Source of the DNA: Planctomycetota bacterium
GTDB taxonomy: Bacteria > Planctomycetota > Phycisphaerae > UBA1845 > UTPLA1
Direction of reading: 5' to 3'
DNA length: 64,000 nt
Assembly (NCBI GenBank): GCA_015654675.1
Contig: JAATGM010000051.1
Span: forward strand, 124,001 to 188,000
In this document: positions 25,947 through 35,086 of the stretch, piece after piece
Position numbering within the stretch: position 1 is the first letter of the stretch
Layout: every line of letters begins with the position of its first letter
Translations under genes and position numbers: made by a program
Notes under the pieces: generated by a model
Databases searched by the model: none
Told to the model about the DNA's origin: nothing
Seen by the model: the letters and a program-made list of their open reading frames with translations, nothing else

Positions 25947-28091
25947 ATGATTCTGTCGCTGATCGCCGCGTTATTCGTGCTGCTGGTGGCTGCATTCTGG
26001 GCGATGCAGGGGGTATTCAGCAGCGCGATCATGCTGATCGAAACAATTGTCGCGCTGATGGTGGCGTTCGGGTATTACGAGCCGGTCGCGGGGCTGGCGA
26101 CGGAGTACATCCCCGAATACGCGCACGGCGCGGCGCTGGTGCTGTTATTCGCCGTGACGCTGACCGTGCTGCGGCTTCTGACGGATAAGTTCATTCCGGG
26201 GAATGTTCAGTTTCCGATGCCGGTCGATCGGGCCGGCGGCGGGTTGCTGGGCCTGTTGACGGGGCTTCTGCTGATCGGCACGACGCTGACGGGCGTACAG
26301 ATGCTGCCGATCGGTCCGGCGCCACTTGGATTCCAGCGGGTGTCGTTCGATCCACCGGGACGGCGGAGCATCTGGCTGAACCCGGACGGATTCGCGGTCA
26401 GCATGGCGGGCTTGCTCTCGACCGGGCGATTTGGTGGCGAACCGCTGGAGCGGGCCCATCCGGATTTTCTGGGCGAGTTGGCGACGACCAATACCGGTTT
26501 CCAGGTCGAAAGCCGGCGAATCGTGCCACCGAATTCGATGGCAGTGAAGAATTACTGGCAGGTCGACGCGATCGACGCGGTGACCCAGACGCAGCAGGGC
26601 GAAACCTGGAAGCGGGATTTCACGAAATCGGCGCCGGACGATTCGTCGCGGAAATTCATGATCGTGCGAGTGGCGATTGACGGCATCGCGGCGGACAAGA
26701 CGGATGGCACCAACGAGCCATCTTTCGTGCGGTTTACGCCGGCGCAGTTCCGATTGGTGGGTAAGGCGGGCGACGGAGCGGGGGCGATGTCGCCGGTCGT
26801 CATCGCGTCGGGGTTGAGCGACATTTTCTCCGAGAAGGTCGGTTCGAAGCTCGATCCGTTCCGGGCGCAGCGGGTGGTGAAGTGGAAGGCGGATCAGCGG
26901 TTCGGACTTGGGAATGACAACGCCGCCGCAATCGCCAAAGACGGCAAATATCAGATTGATGTGGCGTTCGAAGTCGCGCCTGAGTTTTCGCCGTGGTTTG
27001 TGCAATTCAAGGCGAATGGGCGGGCCGAAATGAACCCGAGCCAGATGCTGAAGAAGCCGCCGCCGATGCTTGAGCCGCCCAAGCCGCCGCCGCCCAAGAA
27101 GGGCAAGAAGTCCGATAGCGAGGACGACGAAGACGACGCGGACGATGCTCCGGCCAAGGGAATTTCCACCGGCTCGAAGAAAGAGACGGCTGAACCCGCG
27201 GCAGACAGCGACGACGAAGACGAAGGCGATTCAGGAACAAAGAACGCCAAGACGCCGGCCAAGAAGGACGACTCCGGCGACGAAGACGAGGACTCCGCCG
27301 CCGCCAAGAAGCCGGCTGGCGCGAAGAAGCCGGCGAAGAAGGATGATTCGTCGGCCGCGGACGAAGATGAGGACTCGAGCGGCGACGAAAAGCCGGCCAA
27401 GTCGAAGAAACCGAGCAAGAAAGACGAGGAGGAAGGGGACGACAAATCAGATGGCGAGGACGCTGCCGCCGCGGCTCCGAAGAAACCAAAGGTCGGCGAG
27501 AAGGCGGCCGGGCGGACAAACGTCGCGTCGGCCGTGGAGGAGGCGACGGGGGTCTCGGCAAAGCTGCCGGTCACGTTGAAGAAATCGGACGTTCCGGCGA
27601 GTTCGCTGGCTGGCGGGAAGTTCAAGGAAGGGCACGTCGTCATTGAGGACGTGGGCGGCAAGGTCGCGAAGGCGGACGCGGTCACGAAGTTCGATGTTCC
27701 GGAAGACCTGGTGATGGTGCAGGTCGGGGCGGAGAAAAACTTCGCGGGCAGCACTCTGGGGCAGGCGCTGGAATTCGCGAAGCAGGCACTGGCGCAGATT
27801 TTTGTTACGTCGGAGGCGGGAGACCAATACTTTGCGCTGGGGGTGTATACGGCGGCGACGGTGAGCGGGAAGCGCGTGCTGGAATTGCAATACTGGCCGG
27901 GAAAGCGCGAGGAAGTCCCCGAGCGGGCGCTTGAGCCGGCGAAACGTCTGACGACGAATCTGCTGCGGATGGCCGCAAACTCGAGCGATCTCAAGATGGG
28001 GTTTTTGTTTCTGGTCCCGAAGGGCACGCATCTCGTGAAGTTCAACACGACGTCGCGCAACGGGCAGGCCATCGACATCGACGTCAAGTAA
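25947..28091 (+). CDS. CvpA-family membrane protein with long acidic/lysine-rich extension
   Basis: The product is 714 aa, several times the usual CvpA length of 160-200. Residues 1-125 form the CvpA-like membrane domain (LIAALFVLLVAAFWAMQGVF, then helices near 30-45, 60-75 and 95-112). A globular region follows to about residue 375, then a low-complexity tract (27090-27480) of Asp, Glu, Lys, Ser and Ala with Pro, such as SDSEDDEDDADDAPAKG, and finally a second globular region (about 530-714) with FDVPEDLVMVQVGAEKNFAG. GGGAG lies nine bases before ATG 25947. The role is unknown; CvpA proteins affect envelope homeostasis. The gene begins 25 bases after the pseudo-ATPase and five bases before the HtrA gene, so the three are likely co-transcribed. 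Confidence 0.8.
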   Translation: MILSLIAALFVLLVAAFWAMQGVFSSAIMLIETIVALMVAFGYYEPVAGLATEYIPEYAHGAALVLLFAVTLTVLRLLTDKFIPGNVQFPMPVDRAGGGLLGLLTGLLLIGTTLTGVQMLPIGPAPLGFQRVSFDPPGRRSIWLNPDGFAVSMAGLLSTGRFGGEPLERAHPDFLGELATTNTGFQVESRRIVPPNSMAVKNYWQVDAIDAVTQTQQGETWKRDFTKSAPDDSSRKFMIVRVAIDGIAADKTDGTNEPSFVRFTPAQFRLVGKAGDGAGAMSPVVIASGLSDIFSEKVGSKLDPFRAQRVVKWKADQRFGLGNDNAAAIAKDGKYQIDVAFEVAPEFSPWFVQFKANGRAEMNPSQMLKKPPPMLEPPKPPPPKKGKKSDSEDDEDDADDAPAKGISTGSKKETAEPAADSDDEDEGDSGTKNAKTPAKKDDSGDEDEDSAAAKKPAGAKKPAKKDDSSAADEDEDSSGDEKPAKSKKPSKKDEEEGDDKSDGEDAAAAAPKKPKVGEKAAGRTNVASAVEEATGVSAKLPVTLKKSDVPASSLAGGKFKEGHVVIEDVGGKVAKADAVTKFDVPEDLVMVQVGAEKNFAGSTLGQALEFAKQALAQIFVTSEAGDQYFALGVYTAATVSGKRVLELQYWPGKREEVPERALEPAKRLTTNLLRMAANSSDLKMGFLFLVPKGTHLVKFNTTSRNGQAIDIDVK

Positions 28092-28096
28092 ACCAC

Positions 28097-29449
28097 ATGT
28101 CCTTTCTTCACGACGCCGGGCGATCTGGCCTGGCGCGTTTTTTCGTGCTTGTCTGTATCACAATCAGTGTTCGGCCGCGATCTGCCGGGGCGGAGGGCGG
28201 CGCATCGGCACGTGGCGGCGACGCGGCGGTTGTCGCGGCGATCGAGGCAATCAGCCCGTCGGTAGTGCGGATCGAGGCGATTCGCGGCGGGGGGGTAAGC
28301 AACGGCTGCGGGACGATTATTGACGGGGCCGGCCTTGCACTGACCTGTCAGCACGTCGTGGCGGGCGCGCGGCAAATTGACATCATTCTGTCGGACGGGC
28401 GTAGGGCGCGGGCCGAGTTGGTGGGGGGCGACGCGCGGAGCGACCTTGCCGTGATTCGAGTGGCGGTGAGCGGGTTGAAGCCGGCAGCGTGGGGCGACGC
28501 CGATGGGCTGCTGCGCGGGCGGATGGTGATCGCGCTGGGAAGCCCGGCCGGCGTCGTGGCATCGAGTCAGCCGTCGGCGGCGGTGGGTTTCGTGGCTGCA
28601 ATCGGGAGGCCGGAGCCGTCGGCGTTTGGAGCTGACGGGTCTGAGCAGCGCGGCGTGCTGGTTCAAACGAGCGCGCTGGTGCGGCGAGGAGACTCGGGCG
28701 GTCCGTTGATCGATCTGGAGGCGCGACTGGTCGGAGTGGTGTCGGCGGTGGCTTCAGACTCGGAGCGCGGGCTGGCCCCGGCGATGGCGACACCAATGAC
28801 GGCCGCGATGCGGCGGATTGTCGAGCGATTGGGGCGGGGTGAAAAGATCGAGCGTGGCGACATCGGTATTCGGATCGGACCTGCTCGGGCCGCCGGGCCG
28901 CGGCCGCCGAGTCAGATCGATGAGGCGGGAGCGATCGTGGTGTGGGTCGATCCGGGCGGACCGGCGGACCAAGCGGGATTGCACGTCGGCGATGTGATTG
29001 TTCGGGTGGACGGGCATTCGGTCGGGTCGGCCGATGGGCTTGAGGAGCAGGTGTCGGAGGCCGAGGCGGGATCGCGACTGGCCGTGGTGGTGCGACGCGA
29101 TGGTGGCGAGTTGCCGCCGCTATCCGTGGTAACGCGGCGCGAGTCCCTGTCGTCCCGGCCGCGCACGACGCTCGGCGAGGGTCGCGAGTGGCGCGGGGCG
29201 CGGCTGAGTCCGATGCCCGATTCGCTGCGGCGGCAGATGGCGGCGCCGGCGGGATCGCTGATGGTGGTGCGGGTTGCGAGCGATTCGGCGGCGGCGCGGG
29301 CCGGGCTGGAGCCGGGGAGTGTCATCGTGCGCGTGGCCGGGCGGACGCTCGATACGATCGAGTCGGGCGGGCCGTTGCTCGATGACGCGAGCGGCGACGT
29401 GATGCTTGGGCTGGCGAGCGGTGGGACGAAGCTGGTTCGCGCGAAGTAG
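28097..29449 (+). CDS. HtrA/DegP-like S1C serine protease with two PDZ-like domains
   Basis: The product is 450 aa with an N-terminal signal peptide (residues about 14-31). The trypsin-like domain has the catalytic triad in LTCQHVVAG (His, near 78), RSDLAVIRV (Asp, near 118) and RRGDSGGPLID (Ser, near 200). The first PDZ-like domain includes VVWVDPGGPADQAGLHVGDV near residues 275-295, the second RVASDSAAARAGLEPGSVIV near 390-410. The protein would act outside the inner membrane, degrading or refolding damaged envelope proteins. It follows the CvpA gene by five bases, and no separate Shine-Dalgarno is obvious, suggesting translational coupling. Confidence 0.9.
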   Translation: MSFLHDAGRSGLARFFVLVCITISVRPRSAGAEGGASARGGDAAVVAAIEAISPSVVRIEAIRGGGVSNGCGTIIDGAGLALTCQHVVAGARQIDIILSDGRRARAELVGGDARSDLAVIRVAVSGLKPAAWGDADGLLRGRMVIALGSPAGVVASSQPSAAVGFVAAIGRPEPSAFGADGSEQRGVLVQTSALVRRGDSGGPLIDLEARLVGVVSAVASDSERGLAPAMATPMTAAMRRIVERLGRGEKIERGDIGIRIGPARAAGPRPPSQIDEAGAIVVWVDPGGPADQAGLHVGDVIVRVDGHSVGSADGLEEQVSEAEAGSRLAVVVRRDGGELPPLSVVTRRESLSSRPRTTLGEGREWRGARLSPMPDSLRRQMAAPAGSLMVVRVASDSAAARAGLEPGSVIVRVAGRTLDTIESGGPLLDDASGDVMLGLASGGTKLVRAK

Positions 29450-29566
29450 GGGGCGATTATTTCTTCAAATCGGGGCGGCTTTTCGCTTTCGGGCGAACGG
29501 CGGGCAGTTACAATCGCCGGATTCGACTGATTTGAAACCGCGAGTTCCCAATCCGGAGGCGGCGTC

Positions 29567-30949
29567 ATGCTTGGCGAACTGCTGCTGCCCGAAATTGAAG
29601 AGCTGATTGAACTACGCGACTTCGCGGCGCTGCGCGAAGCCGTGGCCGATCTCACGCCGGCCGACATGGGCGATTTGTTCGCCGACCTGCCGGCCGAGCG
29701 CGTGGCGGTGATCTTCCGCATATTGCCGCGCGACCAGGCGGCGCGCGTGTTTGAGTATCTGCCGGTCGAGACGCAGGAGGCGCTGCTCAAGGCGCTGGGG
29801 CAGGAGCAGGTTGCGGGTGTGCTCAACGCGATGGCGCCGGACGATCGCACGGCGCTGCTGGAAGAGCTGCCGAGCGAGGCATCGCAAAAGCTGATTGGGC
29901 TGCTGACGCCGGAGGAGCGCAAGGTCGCCAACACGCTGCTGGGGTATCCGGAGGAGTCAATCGGCCGGCTCATGACGCCGGACTACGTGGCGGTCCGCCG
30001 GGAGTGGACGATTTCGGATGTGATGAATTACATCCGGCAGGTGGGGCGCGACAAGGAGACGCTGAACGTCGTCTATGTGACGGACGAGAAAGGCAAGCTG
30101 ATCGACGACATCCGGCTGCGCGAGATCGTGCTGGCCGATCCGAACGCGCATGTTTCGGATTTGATGAACGAGCAGTTCGTCGCGCTGAAGGTGGATGACG
30201 ATCAGGAGGCGGCGGTCCAGGCGTTCAAGAAATATGATCGGGTGGCGCTGCCGGTGGTGGATTCGCACGGCGTGCTGGTCGGCATGATCACGGTCGATGA
30301 CGTGCTGGACGTCGCCGAGCAGGAAGATACGGAAGACATCCAGAAGATGGCCGGTATGGAGGCGTTGGACGCTCCGTACCTCGAGATCGGCCTGCTGCAC
30401 ATGGTGAAGAAGCGCGGGGTGTGGCTGTCGGTGCTGTTTTTGGGCGAGACGCTGACGGCGTCGGCGATGGGGCACTTTGAGAAGGACATTGAGAAGGCGG
30501 CGGTGCTGGCGTTGTTCATTCCGCTGATCATCTCAAGCGGGGGAAACAGCGGGTCGCAGGCGTCGACGCTGATTACGCGTGCCATGGCTCTGGGTGAGGT
30601 GAAGCTGCGCGACTGGTGGCATGTCATGCGGCGCGAGCTTGTGAGCGGGCTGCTGCTGGGCTTGTTGCTGGCCGTGATCGGCATTGTGCGAATTCACGTC
30701 TGGCAGTGGGTGGGCTGGAGCGACTATACGAATTACTACCACTATGTCGGCCTGGCCGTCGCGTTGGCGCTGGTTGGCGTGGTGCTCTGGGGGAGTCTCA
30801 TGGGCAGCATGCTGCCGTTCATTCTGCGGCGGCTTGGACTCGATCCGGCGACTAGTTCCGCGCCGTTTGTGGCGACGCTGGTCGATGTGAGCGGGCTGAT
30901 CATTTATTTCTACACGGCGCTGGCGATATTGAACGGCAAGCTGCTCTGA
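29567..30949 (+). CDS. mgtE: Magnesium transporter MgtE
   Basis: The product is 460 aa. The MgtE plan is complete: an N-domain of helical repeats (residues 1-130, including PADMGDLFADLP), tandem CBS domains (about 135-255, with LMTPDYVAVRREWTISDVMN and GMITVDDVLDV), then five membrane helices with the signature IPLIISSGGNSGSQASTLI (about 325-343) that lines the pore. It is a Mg2+-gated channel in the inner membrane; the CBS and N domains sense cytoplasmic Mg2+. GGAGG lies seven bases before the ATG. It is followed by a strong hairpin shared with the convergent lipoprotein gene. Confidence 0.95.
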   Translation: MLGELLLPEIEELIELRDFAALREAVADLTPADMGDLFADLPAERVAVIFRILPRDQAARVFEYLPVETQEALLKALGQEQVAGVLNAMAPDDRTALLEELPSEASQKLIGLLTPEERKVANTLLGYPEESIGRLMTPDYVAVRREWTISDVMNYIRQVGRDKETLNVVYVTDEKGKLIDDIRLREIVLADPNAHVSDLMNEQFVALKVDDDQEAAVQAFKKYDRVALPVVDSHGVLVGMITVDDVLDVAEQEDTEDIQKMAGMEALDAPYLEIGLLHMVKKRGVWLSVLFLGETLTASAMGHFEKDIEKAAVLALFIPLIISSGGNSGSQASTLITRAMALGEVKLRDWWHVMRRELVSGLLLGLLLAVIGIVRIHVWQWVGWSDYTNYYHYVGLAVALALVGVVLWGSLMGSMLPFILRRLGLDPATSSAPFVATLVDVSGLIIYFYTALAILNGKLL

Positions 30950-30973
30950 CGAAGCGGCATTCTTAAAAATGAG

Positions 30974-31007
30974 AAGAGGCCCGCCGGTTCCGACCGACGG
31001 GCCTCTT
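30974..31007. terminator. Bidirectional intrinsic terminator between mgtE and DUF4097 gene
   Basis: AAGAGGCCCG (30974-30983) pairs perfectly with CGGGCCTCTT (30998-31007), with an inner CGGT/ACCG extension. A T-rich stretch follows on the plus side (GGTTTTC) and a TTTTT on the minus side (from AAAAATGAG), so it can stop both converging genes. Confidence 0.85.
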
Positions 31008-31037
31008 GGTTTTCAAGGTACTAAGTCTGTTCGAGGA

Positions 31038-32006
31038 TTAGAGGCCCTCGAACTCGACTCCACCGTTGGTGGTCTTGCCGTGGATCGTTCCGCCGCCGCC
31101 GTTGAGCGTGGCGGTGACATCCTTCGCGGCGCTGTTTTCATCGGTGACGGTGAAGCCCGTGAAATCGGTATCGACGTGGCCGTTGGTGGTGTGAAGATCC
31201 AACGCGGCCTTGGTGCTGGTCGGTACGGAGATCGACATTCCGCCGTTGACGGTTTCGACATCGATCGAGCCGTTATCCGCCGGGGTGGCGCGGACGACGA
31301 TGTTGCCGTTGACGGCGCGGATGAGGACGTTGCCGGTGATCTTGCGAACCTCGGCGCCGCCGTTATCGGTGGCGAGGTCTACATTGCCCGCGTTTCCGTC
31401 GATCGAGATCGGGCCGTTGGTGGTGCGGGCCTTCACGTTGCCGGCGTTGTCTTCGATGCTGACTGCGCCGTTCGAGGAATCGAGGTCGAGGATGAGACCG
31501 GCGGGGAGGGTGATCTTGAAGGATGCGCCGACGGCGTCGCGGCCGAACTGACCGCTACCGTGGCCGTCGCCGTTGCCATGGGCGCTGTCATCGGTGTCGG
31601 GGAATGTGACCGAGACATCGAGGATTTCGTTATTGTCGCCGGCCTTCGCGACCGTGACGGTGATCTGGGAGAGCAGGTCTTCGGCGTCGTTGTCGCTGCC
31701 TGCGTTGGCGAAAGTGAAGCTGCGGATGAGGGCGTCGTCACGCGAGGCGTCGACGAGCACGCGGACGAAGCCGTTCTTGGTCTTCACGCGGAGCGTCGTG
31801 ATGCCGGTGACGTCCTGCGTCTGGGTGCTGCTGTCGGTGGCGATCTGGGGGAAGTTAAAGCTGAAGTCGAAGTTGTCGCCGTCGAAGTTCAGAGTGCCGG
31901 TGAAGGTGCCGCCGTCGCAACCGGCGAACGTGCCCGCGGCCGCGATGGCGGTCAGGGCGAAAAGTGAGCGGGCGAACCGACTCCACAAGAGTGTTCGGGG
32001 TTTCAT
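31038..32006 (-). CDS. DUF4097-like secreted lipoprotein
   Basis: The product is 322 aa from ATG 32006, which has a strong GGAGG six bases upstream. The signal peptide ends in a lipobox-like AGTFAGC near residue 30. The mature part is a repetitive beta-helix-like domain with recurring Asn-Gly turns (SSNGAVSIEDNAGNVKARTT, NGPISIDGNAGNVDLATDNG, AVNGNIVVRATPADNGSIDV, TTNGHVDTD), the pattern of DUF4097/DUF4098 adhesin-like proteins. A His/Gly-rich insert (SAHGNGDGHGSGQ) lies near residue 145. It is probably anchored in the envelope; its function is unknown. Confidence 0.85.
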   Translation of the reverse strand: MKPRTLLWSRFARSLFALTAIAAAGTFAGCDGGTFTGTLNFDGDNFDFSFNFPQIATDSSTQTQDVTGITTLRVKTKNGFVRVLVDASRDDALIRSFTFANAGSDNDAEDLLSQITVTVAKAGDNNEILDVSVTFPDTDDSAHGNGDGHGSGQFGRDAVGASFKITLPAGLILDLDSSNGAVSIEDNAGNVKARTTNGPISIDGNAGNVDLATDNGGAEVRKITGNVLIRAVNGNIVVRATPADNGSIDVETVNGGMSISVPTSTKAALDLHTTNGHVDTDFTGFTVTDENSAAKDVTATLNGGGGTIHGKTTNGGVEFEGL

Positions 32007-32164
32007 GAGATTTCCTCCATGTATTGAACTACCGCGCGGGGGATGTCCTTGCGAGGATTCCTTTCCGGGAGCATCGGGATCGTACCTGTGGGAGGCGAGG
32101 AAATACAACGGGGGCTGGGCGAGCGGCGCAGATTCGGCCGCCGCTGACGCGATTCGGCGTCGGT

Positions 32165-32193
32165 TTGATTCGCGCAAGTTCCGTTGCTACATT
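32165..32193 (+). promoter_or_regulatory. alaS: Candidate alaS promoter, leaderless geometry
   Basis: TTGATT (32165-32170), 17 bases, TACATT (32188-32193), then seven bases to the ATG at 32201. No Shine-Dalgarno lies before that ATG. This is the clearest of the leaderless candidates in the window. Confidence 0.5.
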
Positions 32194-32200
32194 GATCTGC

Positions 32201-35038
32201 ATGAATCGGACCGCATCGGAAATTCGCAGGCAATTCATCGATTTTTTCGTCCAACGGTGCGGGCACACGTTTGTGCCGAGCTCGCCGGTCGTGCCGCATG
32301 ACGACCCGACGCTCATGTTCACCAACGCGGGGATGAACCAGTTTAAGCCGCTTTTTCTCGGGACGGCTGATCCGTCGAGCGAGTTTGGGCGGATGAAACG
32401 GGCGGCGAATTCGCAGAAATGCATTCGCGCCGGCGGCAAGCACAACGACCTCGATGACGTGGGGAAGGATACCTATCACCACACGTTTTTTGAGATGCTG
32501 GGGAACTGGTCGTTTGGCGACTATTTCAAGAAAGAGGCGATTGGCTGGGCCTGGGAGCTGCTGACCAAGGTGTGGGGGATCGACGCTTCGCGGCTGCATG
32601 CGACTTATTTTCAGGGCGACGCGGCCGAGGGGTTGGAGCCGGATACGGAGGCCCGCGATTTGTGGATCGCCGTGCCGGGGATGGACAAGTCGCGCGTGCA
32701 TCCCGGGAACAAGAAGGACAACTTCTGGGAGATGGGCGACACGGGGCCGTGCGGGCCTTGCAGCGAGATTCATATCGATCTGACGCCGGACAAGAGCGGC
32801 GGGAAGCTGGTCAACGCCGGCGACGCGCGGGTGATGGAGATCTGGAACCTGGTCTTCATTCAGTTCAAGCGCGGCGGGTCCGGGAAGCTGACGCCGCTGC
32901 CGGCCAAGCACGTCGATACAGGGATGGGGTTTGAGCGCGTTACGTCGGTGTTGCAGGGGAAGAAAAGTAACTACGACACGGATGTGTTCACGCCGATTTT
33001 TGCGGCGATCCAGAAGGTGACCGGGGCGGGCGATTATCGCGGGACGCTGCCGGGGAAGGCGGCGCCGGATAAGCAGCAGCTATTGGATATTTCGTATCGC
33101 GTGATCGCCGATCATGTGCGCTGTCTGACTTTTGCGCTGACCGATGGGGCGACGCCGAGCAATGAGGGGCGCGGGTATGTGCTGCGCCGGATCTTGCGGC
33201 GGGCGTTTCGGTATGGGTGGCAGTATCTCGGGATGCACAAGCCATTCATTTGCGAAATCGTACCGGCGGTGGTCGAGACGATGGGGGAGGCGTTTCCGGA
33301 GCTGCGCGGAAATCCGAACCACGTGGCGGAAGTGATTCGGGATGAAGAGGAGAGCTTCGGGCGGACGCTGGAGCGCGGCATTGCGCTGTTTGAGGAGGCG
33401 GCGACGTTCGCGAAGACGCACCATCATGGGCGGATCAAGGGTGAGGATGCGTTCAAGCTGCACGATACGTATGGCTTCCCGATCGACCTGACGCAGATCA
33501 TGGCGGAAGAGAAGGCCATGACTGTGGACGTCGCGGAATATGAGCGGCTGATGGAGCAGGCGCGCGAGAAAGCACGCGGGTCGGCCGGCGGCGCTGTGGA
33601 TATTCTTCCGGGTGGTCCGCTGCCGGATTGGGCAGCGACGGATGACGCGCCGAAGCATGCCGGGCAGGCGATCGACGCGGTGTTGGCAGGTTGGGTTCAC
33701 GATGGTCGCTTTGCCAACAGCGGGCGCGTGCCGGAAGGGGCGCACGTGGGGTTGTTTTTCGGGCAGACGGCCTTCTACGCGGAGCAGGGCGGCCAAGTCG
33801 GCGACGCGGGCGAGATCGAGGGGCCGGGCGGTGTTTTCGTCGTTGAAGACACGAAGCGGCGCGGCGACTCCGTCGTGCATGTCGGTCGCGTTTTGCACGG
33901 GCATCTGAATGCGGGCGAGAAGGTGCGGCTGAAGGTCGGCGAACAGCGCGTGCCGACCATGCAGAATCACACGCTGACGCATGTCTTGAACTGGGCGCTG
34001 CGCGAGGTGCTGGGGGATCATGTTCAGCAGAAGGGCTCGCTGGTTGATCCGGACAAGACGCGGTTTGACTATTCTCACCAGGCGCCGCTTTCGGAAGATG
34101 AAGTGAAGCGGATTGAGGCGCTGGTGAATGAGCAGATTCATGCTGACCTGGCGGTGAATGCGAAGGAAGTGCCGCAGAAGGATGCGCTGAAGATCAACGG
34201 ATTGCGGGCGGTGTTTGGTGAGAAGTATCCGGATGTGGTGCGCGTGGTTTCGATCGGCCCGACGATCGATGAACTGCTGGGCGACCCCGGGAATCCGATG
34301 TGGCGGAAATACTCGATCGAGTTCTGCGGCGGGACGCATTTGAAGCGAACCGGCGAGGGGCGGCGATTCCGGGTGATTGAGGAGTCGGCGGTTGCGAAGG
34401 GCATTCGGCGCGTGGTCGGCGTAACCGACGAGCGGGCGGAGCGGGCCGAGGAACTGGCGACGCAACTGACGAGCAAGATCGACGCGATGCAGAAGCTGGA
34501 GGGGGCGGTACTGGTCGAGCAATTCGGCGCGGTGTCGACGGCGATCGACTCGGAGCCGCTGCCGGTACTCGAGAAGTCGCGGCTGCGACAAGCGCTGGCT
34601 TCGCTGCAGGAGCGCGTTCGGAGCGAGCAGAAGCAGCAAGCCAAGGCGGGTACGGCCGATGTGGTGGCGCGGGCCGATCAACTTTTGGCGAAGGCCGAGC
34701 GACTTGGGTTGCATGCGGTGATCGTGGGCGGGCTGGGCTCGGCGACGGTGGATCAGATGCGCTCGGCGCTCGATTCGCTGCGGACGCGGGCTGGTTCGGC
34801 GGCGGTATTCCTGGCGGCCGAGAACGACGGCAAAGTCGTGCTGCTGGCCGGCATGACCCCGGATTTGGTGCAAAAAGGCCTAAAAGCCGGGGATTTGATC
34901 AAGGAAGTGGCCCCGGTGGTGGGCGGTCGCGGCGGCGGGAAGCCGGACATCGCACAGGGTGGAGGCACGGATGCGGCTAAGATACCTGAGGCACTGGAAC
35001 AAGCCGCCCGGCTGCTGCGTGGCAAGTTGGGCGCGTGA
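32201..35038 (+). CDS. alaS: Alanine--tRNA ligase
   Basis: The product is 945 aa, somewhat longer than the common 875-880. It starts with the family N-terminus (SEIRRQFIDFFVQRCGHTFV) and class II motif 2 region (FTNAGMNQFKPLFLG). The editing domain shows HTLTHVLNWALREVLG (HxxxH) and CGGTHLKRTGEG (CxxxH), the zinc ligands of the proofreading site, and the C-Ala domain ends in GGRGGGKPDIAQGGGTD. It charges tRNA-Ala and clears Ser/Gly mischarging. ATG 32201 begins exactly at the conserved N-terminus; longer upstream frames are rejected. Transcription is probably leaderless. Confidence 0.96.
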   Translation: MNRTASEIRRQFIDFFVQRCGHTFVPSSPVVPHDDPTLMFTNAGMNQFKPLFLGTADPSSEFGRMKRAANSQKCIRAGGKHNDLDDVGKDTYHHTFFEMLGNWSFGDYFKKEAIGWAWELLTKVWGIDASRLHATYFQGDAAEGLEPDTEARDLWIAVPGMDKSRVHPGNKKDNFWEMGDTGPCGPCSEIHIDLTPDKSGGKLVNAGDARVMEIWNLVFIQFKRGGSGKLTPLPAKHVDTGMGFERVTSVLQGKKSNYDTDVFTPIFAAIQKVTGAGDYRGTLPGKAAPDKQQLLDISYRVIADHVRCLTFALTDGATPSNEGRGYVLRRILRRAFRYGWQYLGMHKPFICEIVPAVVETMGEAFPELRGNPNHVAEVIRDEEESFGRTLERGIALFEEAATFAKTHHHGRIKGEDAFKLHDTYGFPIDLTQIMAEEKAMTVDVAEYERLMEQAREKARGSAGGAVDILPGGPLPDWAATDDAPKHAGQAIDAVLAGWVHDGRFANSGRVPEGAHVGLFFGQTAFYAEQGGQVGDAGEIEGPGGVFVVEDTKRRGDSVVHVGRVLHGHLNAGEKVRLKVGEQRVPTMQNHTLTHVLNWALREVLGDHVQQKGSLVDPDKTRFDYSHQAPLSEDEVKRIEALVNEQIHADLAVNAKEVPQKDALKINGLRAVFGEKYPDVVRVVSIGPTIDELLGDPGNPMWRKYSIEFCGGTHLKRTGEGRRFRVIEESAVAKGIRRVVGVTDERAERAEELATQLTSKIDAMQKLEGAVLVEQFGAVSTAIDSEPLPVLEKSRLRQALASLQERVRSEQKQQAKAGTADVVARADQLLAKAERLGLHAVIVGGLGSATVDQMRSALDSLRTRAGSAAVFLAAENDGKVVLLAGMTPDLVQKGLKAGDLIKEVAPVVGGRGGGKPDIAQGGGTDAAKIPEALEQAARLLRGKLGA

Positions 35039-35086
35039 GTGCGGCGGGCTGGCGGCCGGGCCGCGCTGGGTACGAGGAGATTCGTT

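Noticed and set aside
24443-28666. Two overlapping long antisense frames across the pseudo-ATPase and CvpA genes
   Set aside because: Compositionally biased translations opposite clearly recognised genes with good ribosome-binding sites.
30969-31967. Plus-strand frame opposite the DUF4097 lipoprotein gene
   Set aside because: Val/Gly/Ala/Asp-rich shadow of a repetitive beta-helix gene; starts inside the terminator region.
33080-34873. Open frame of nearly 600 codons antisense to alaS
   Set aside because: High GC leaves antisense frames open; the translation is Arg/His/Pro-rich with no family features, and the plus strand encodes a complete AlaS.
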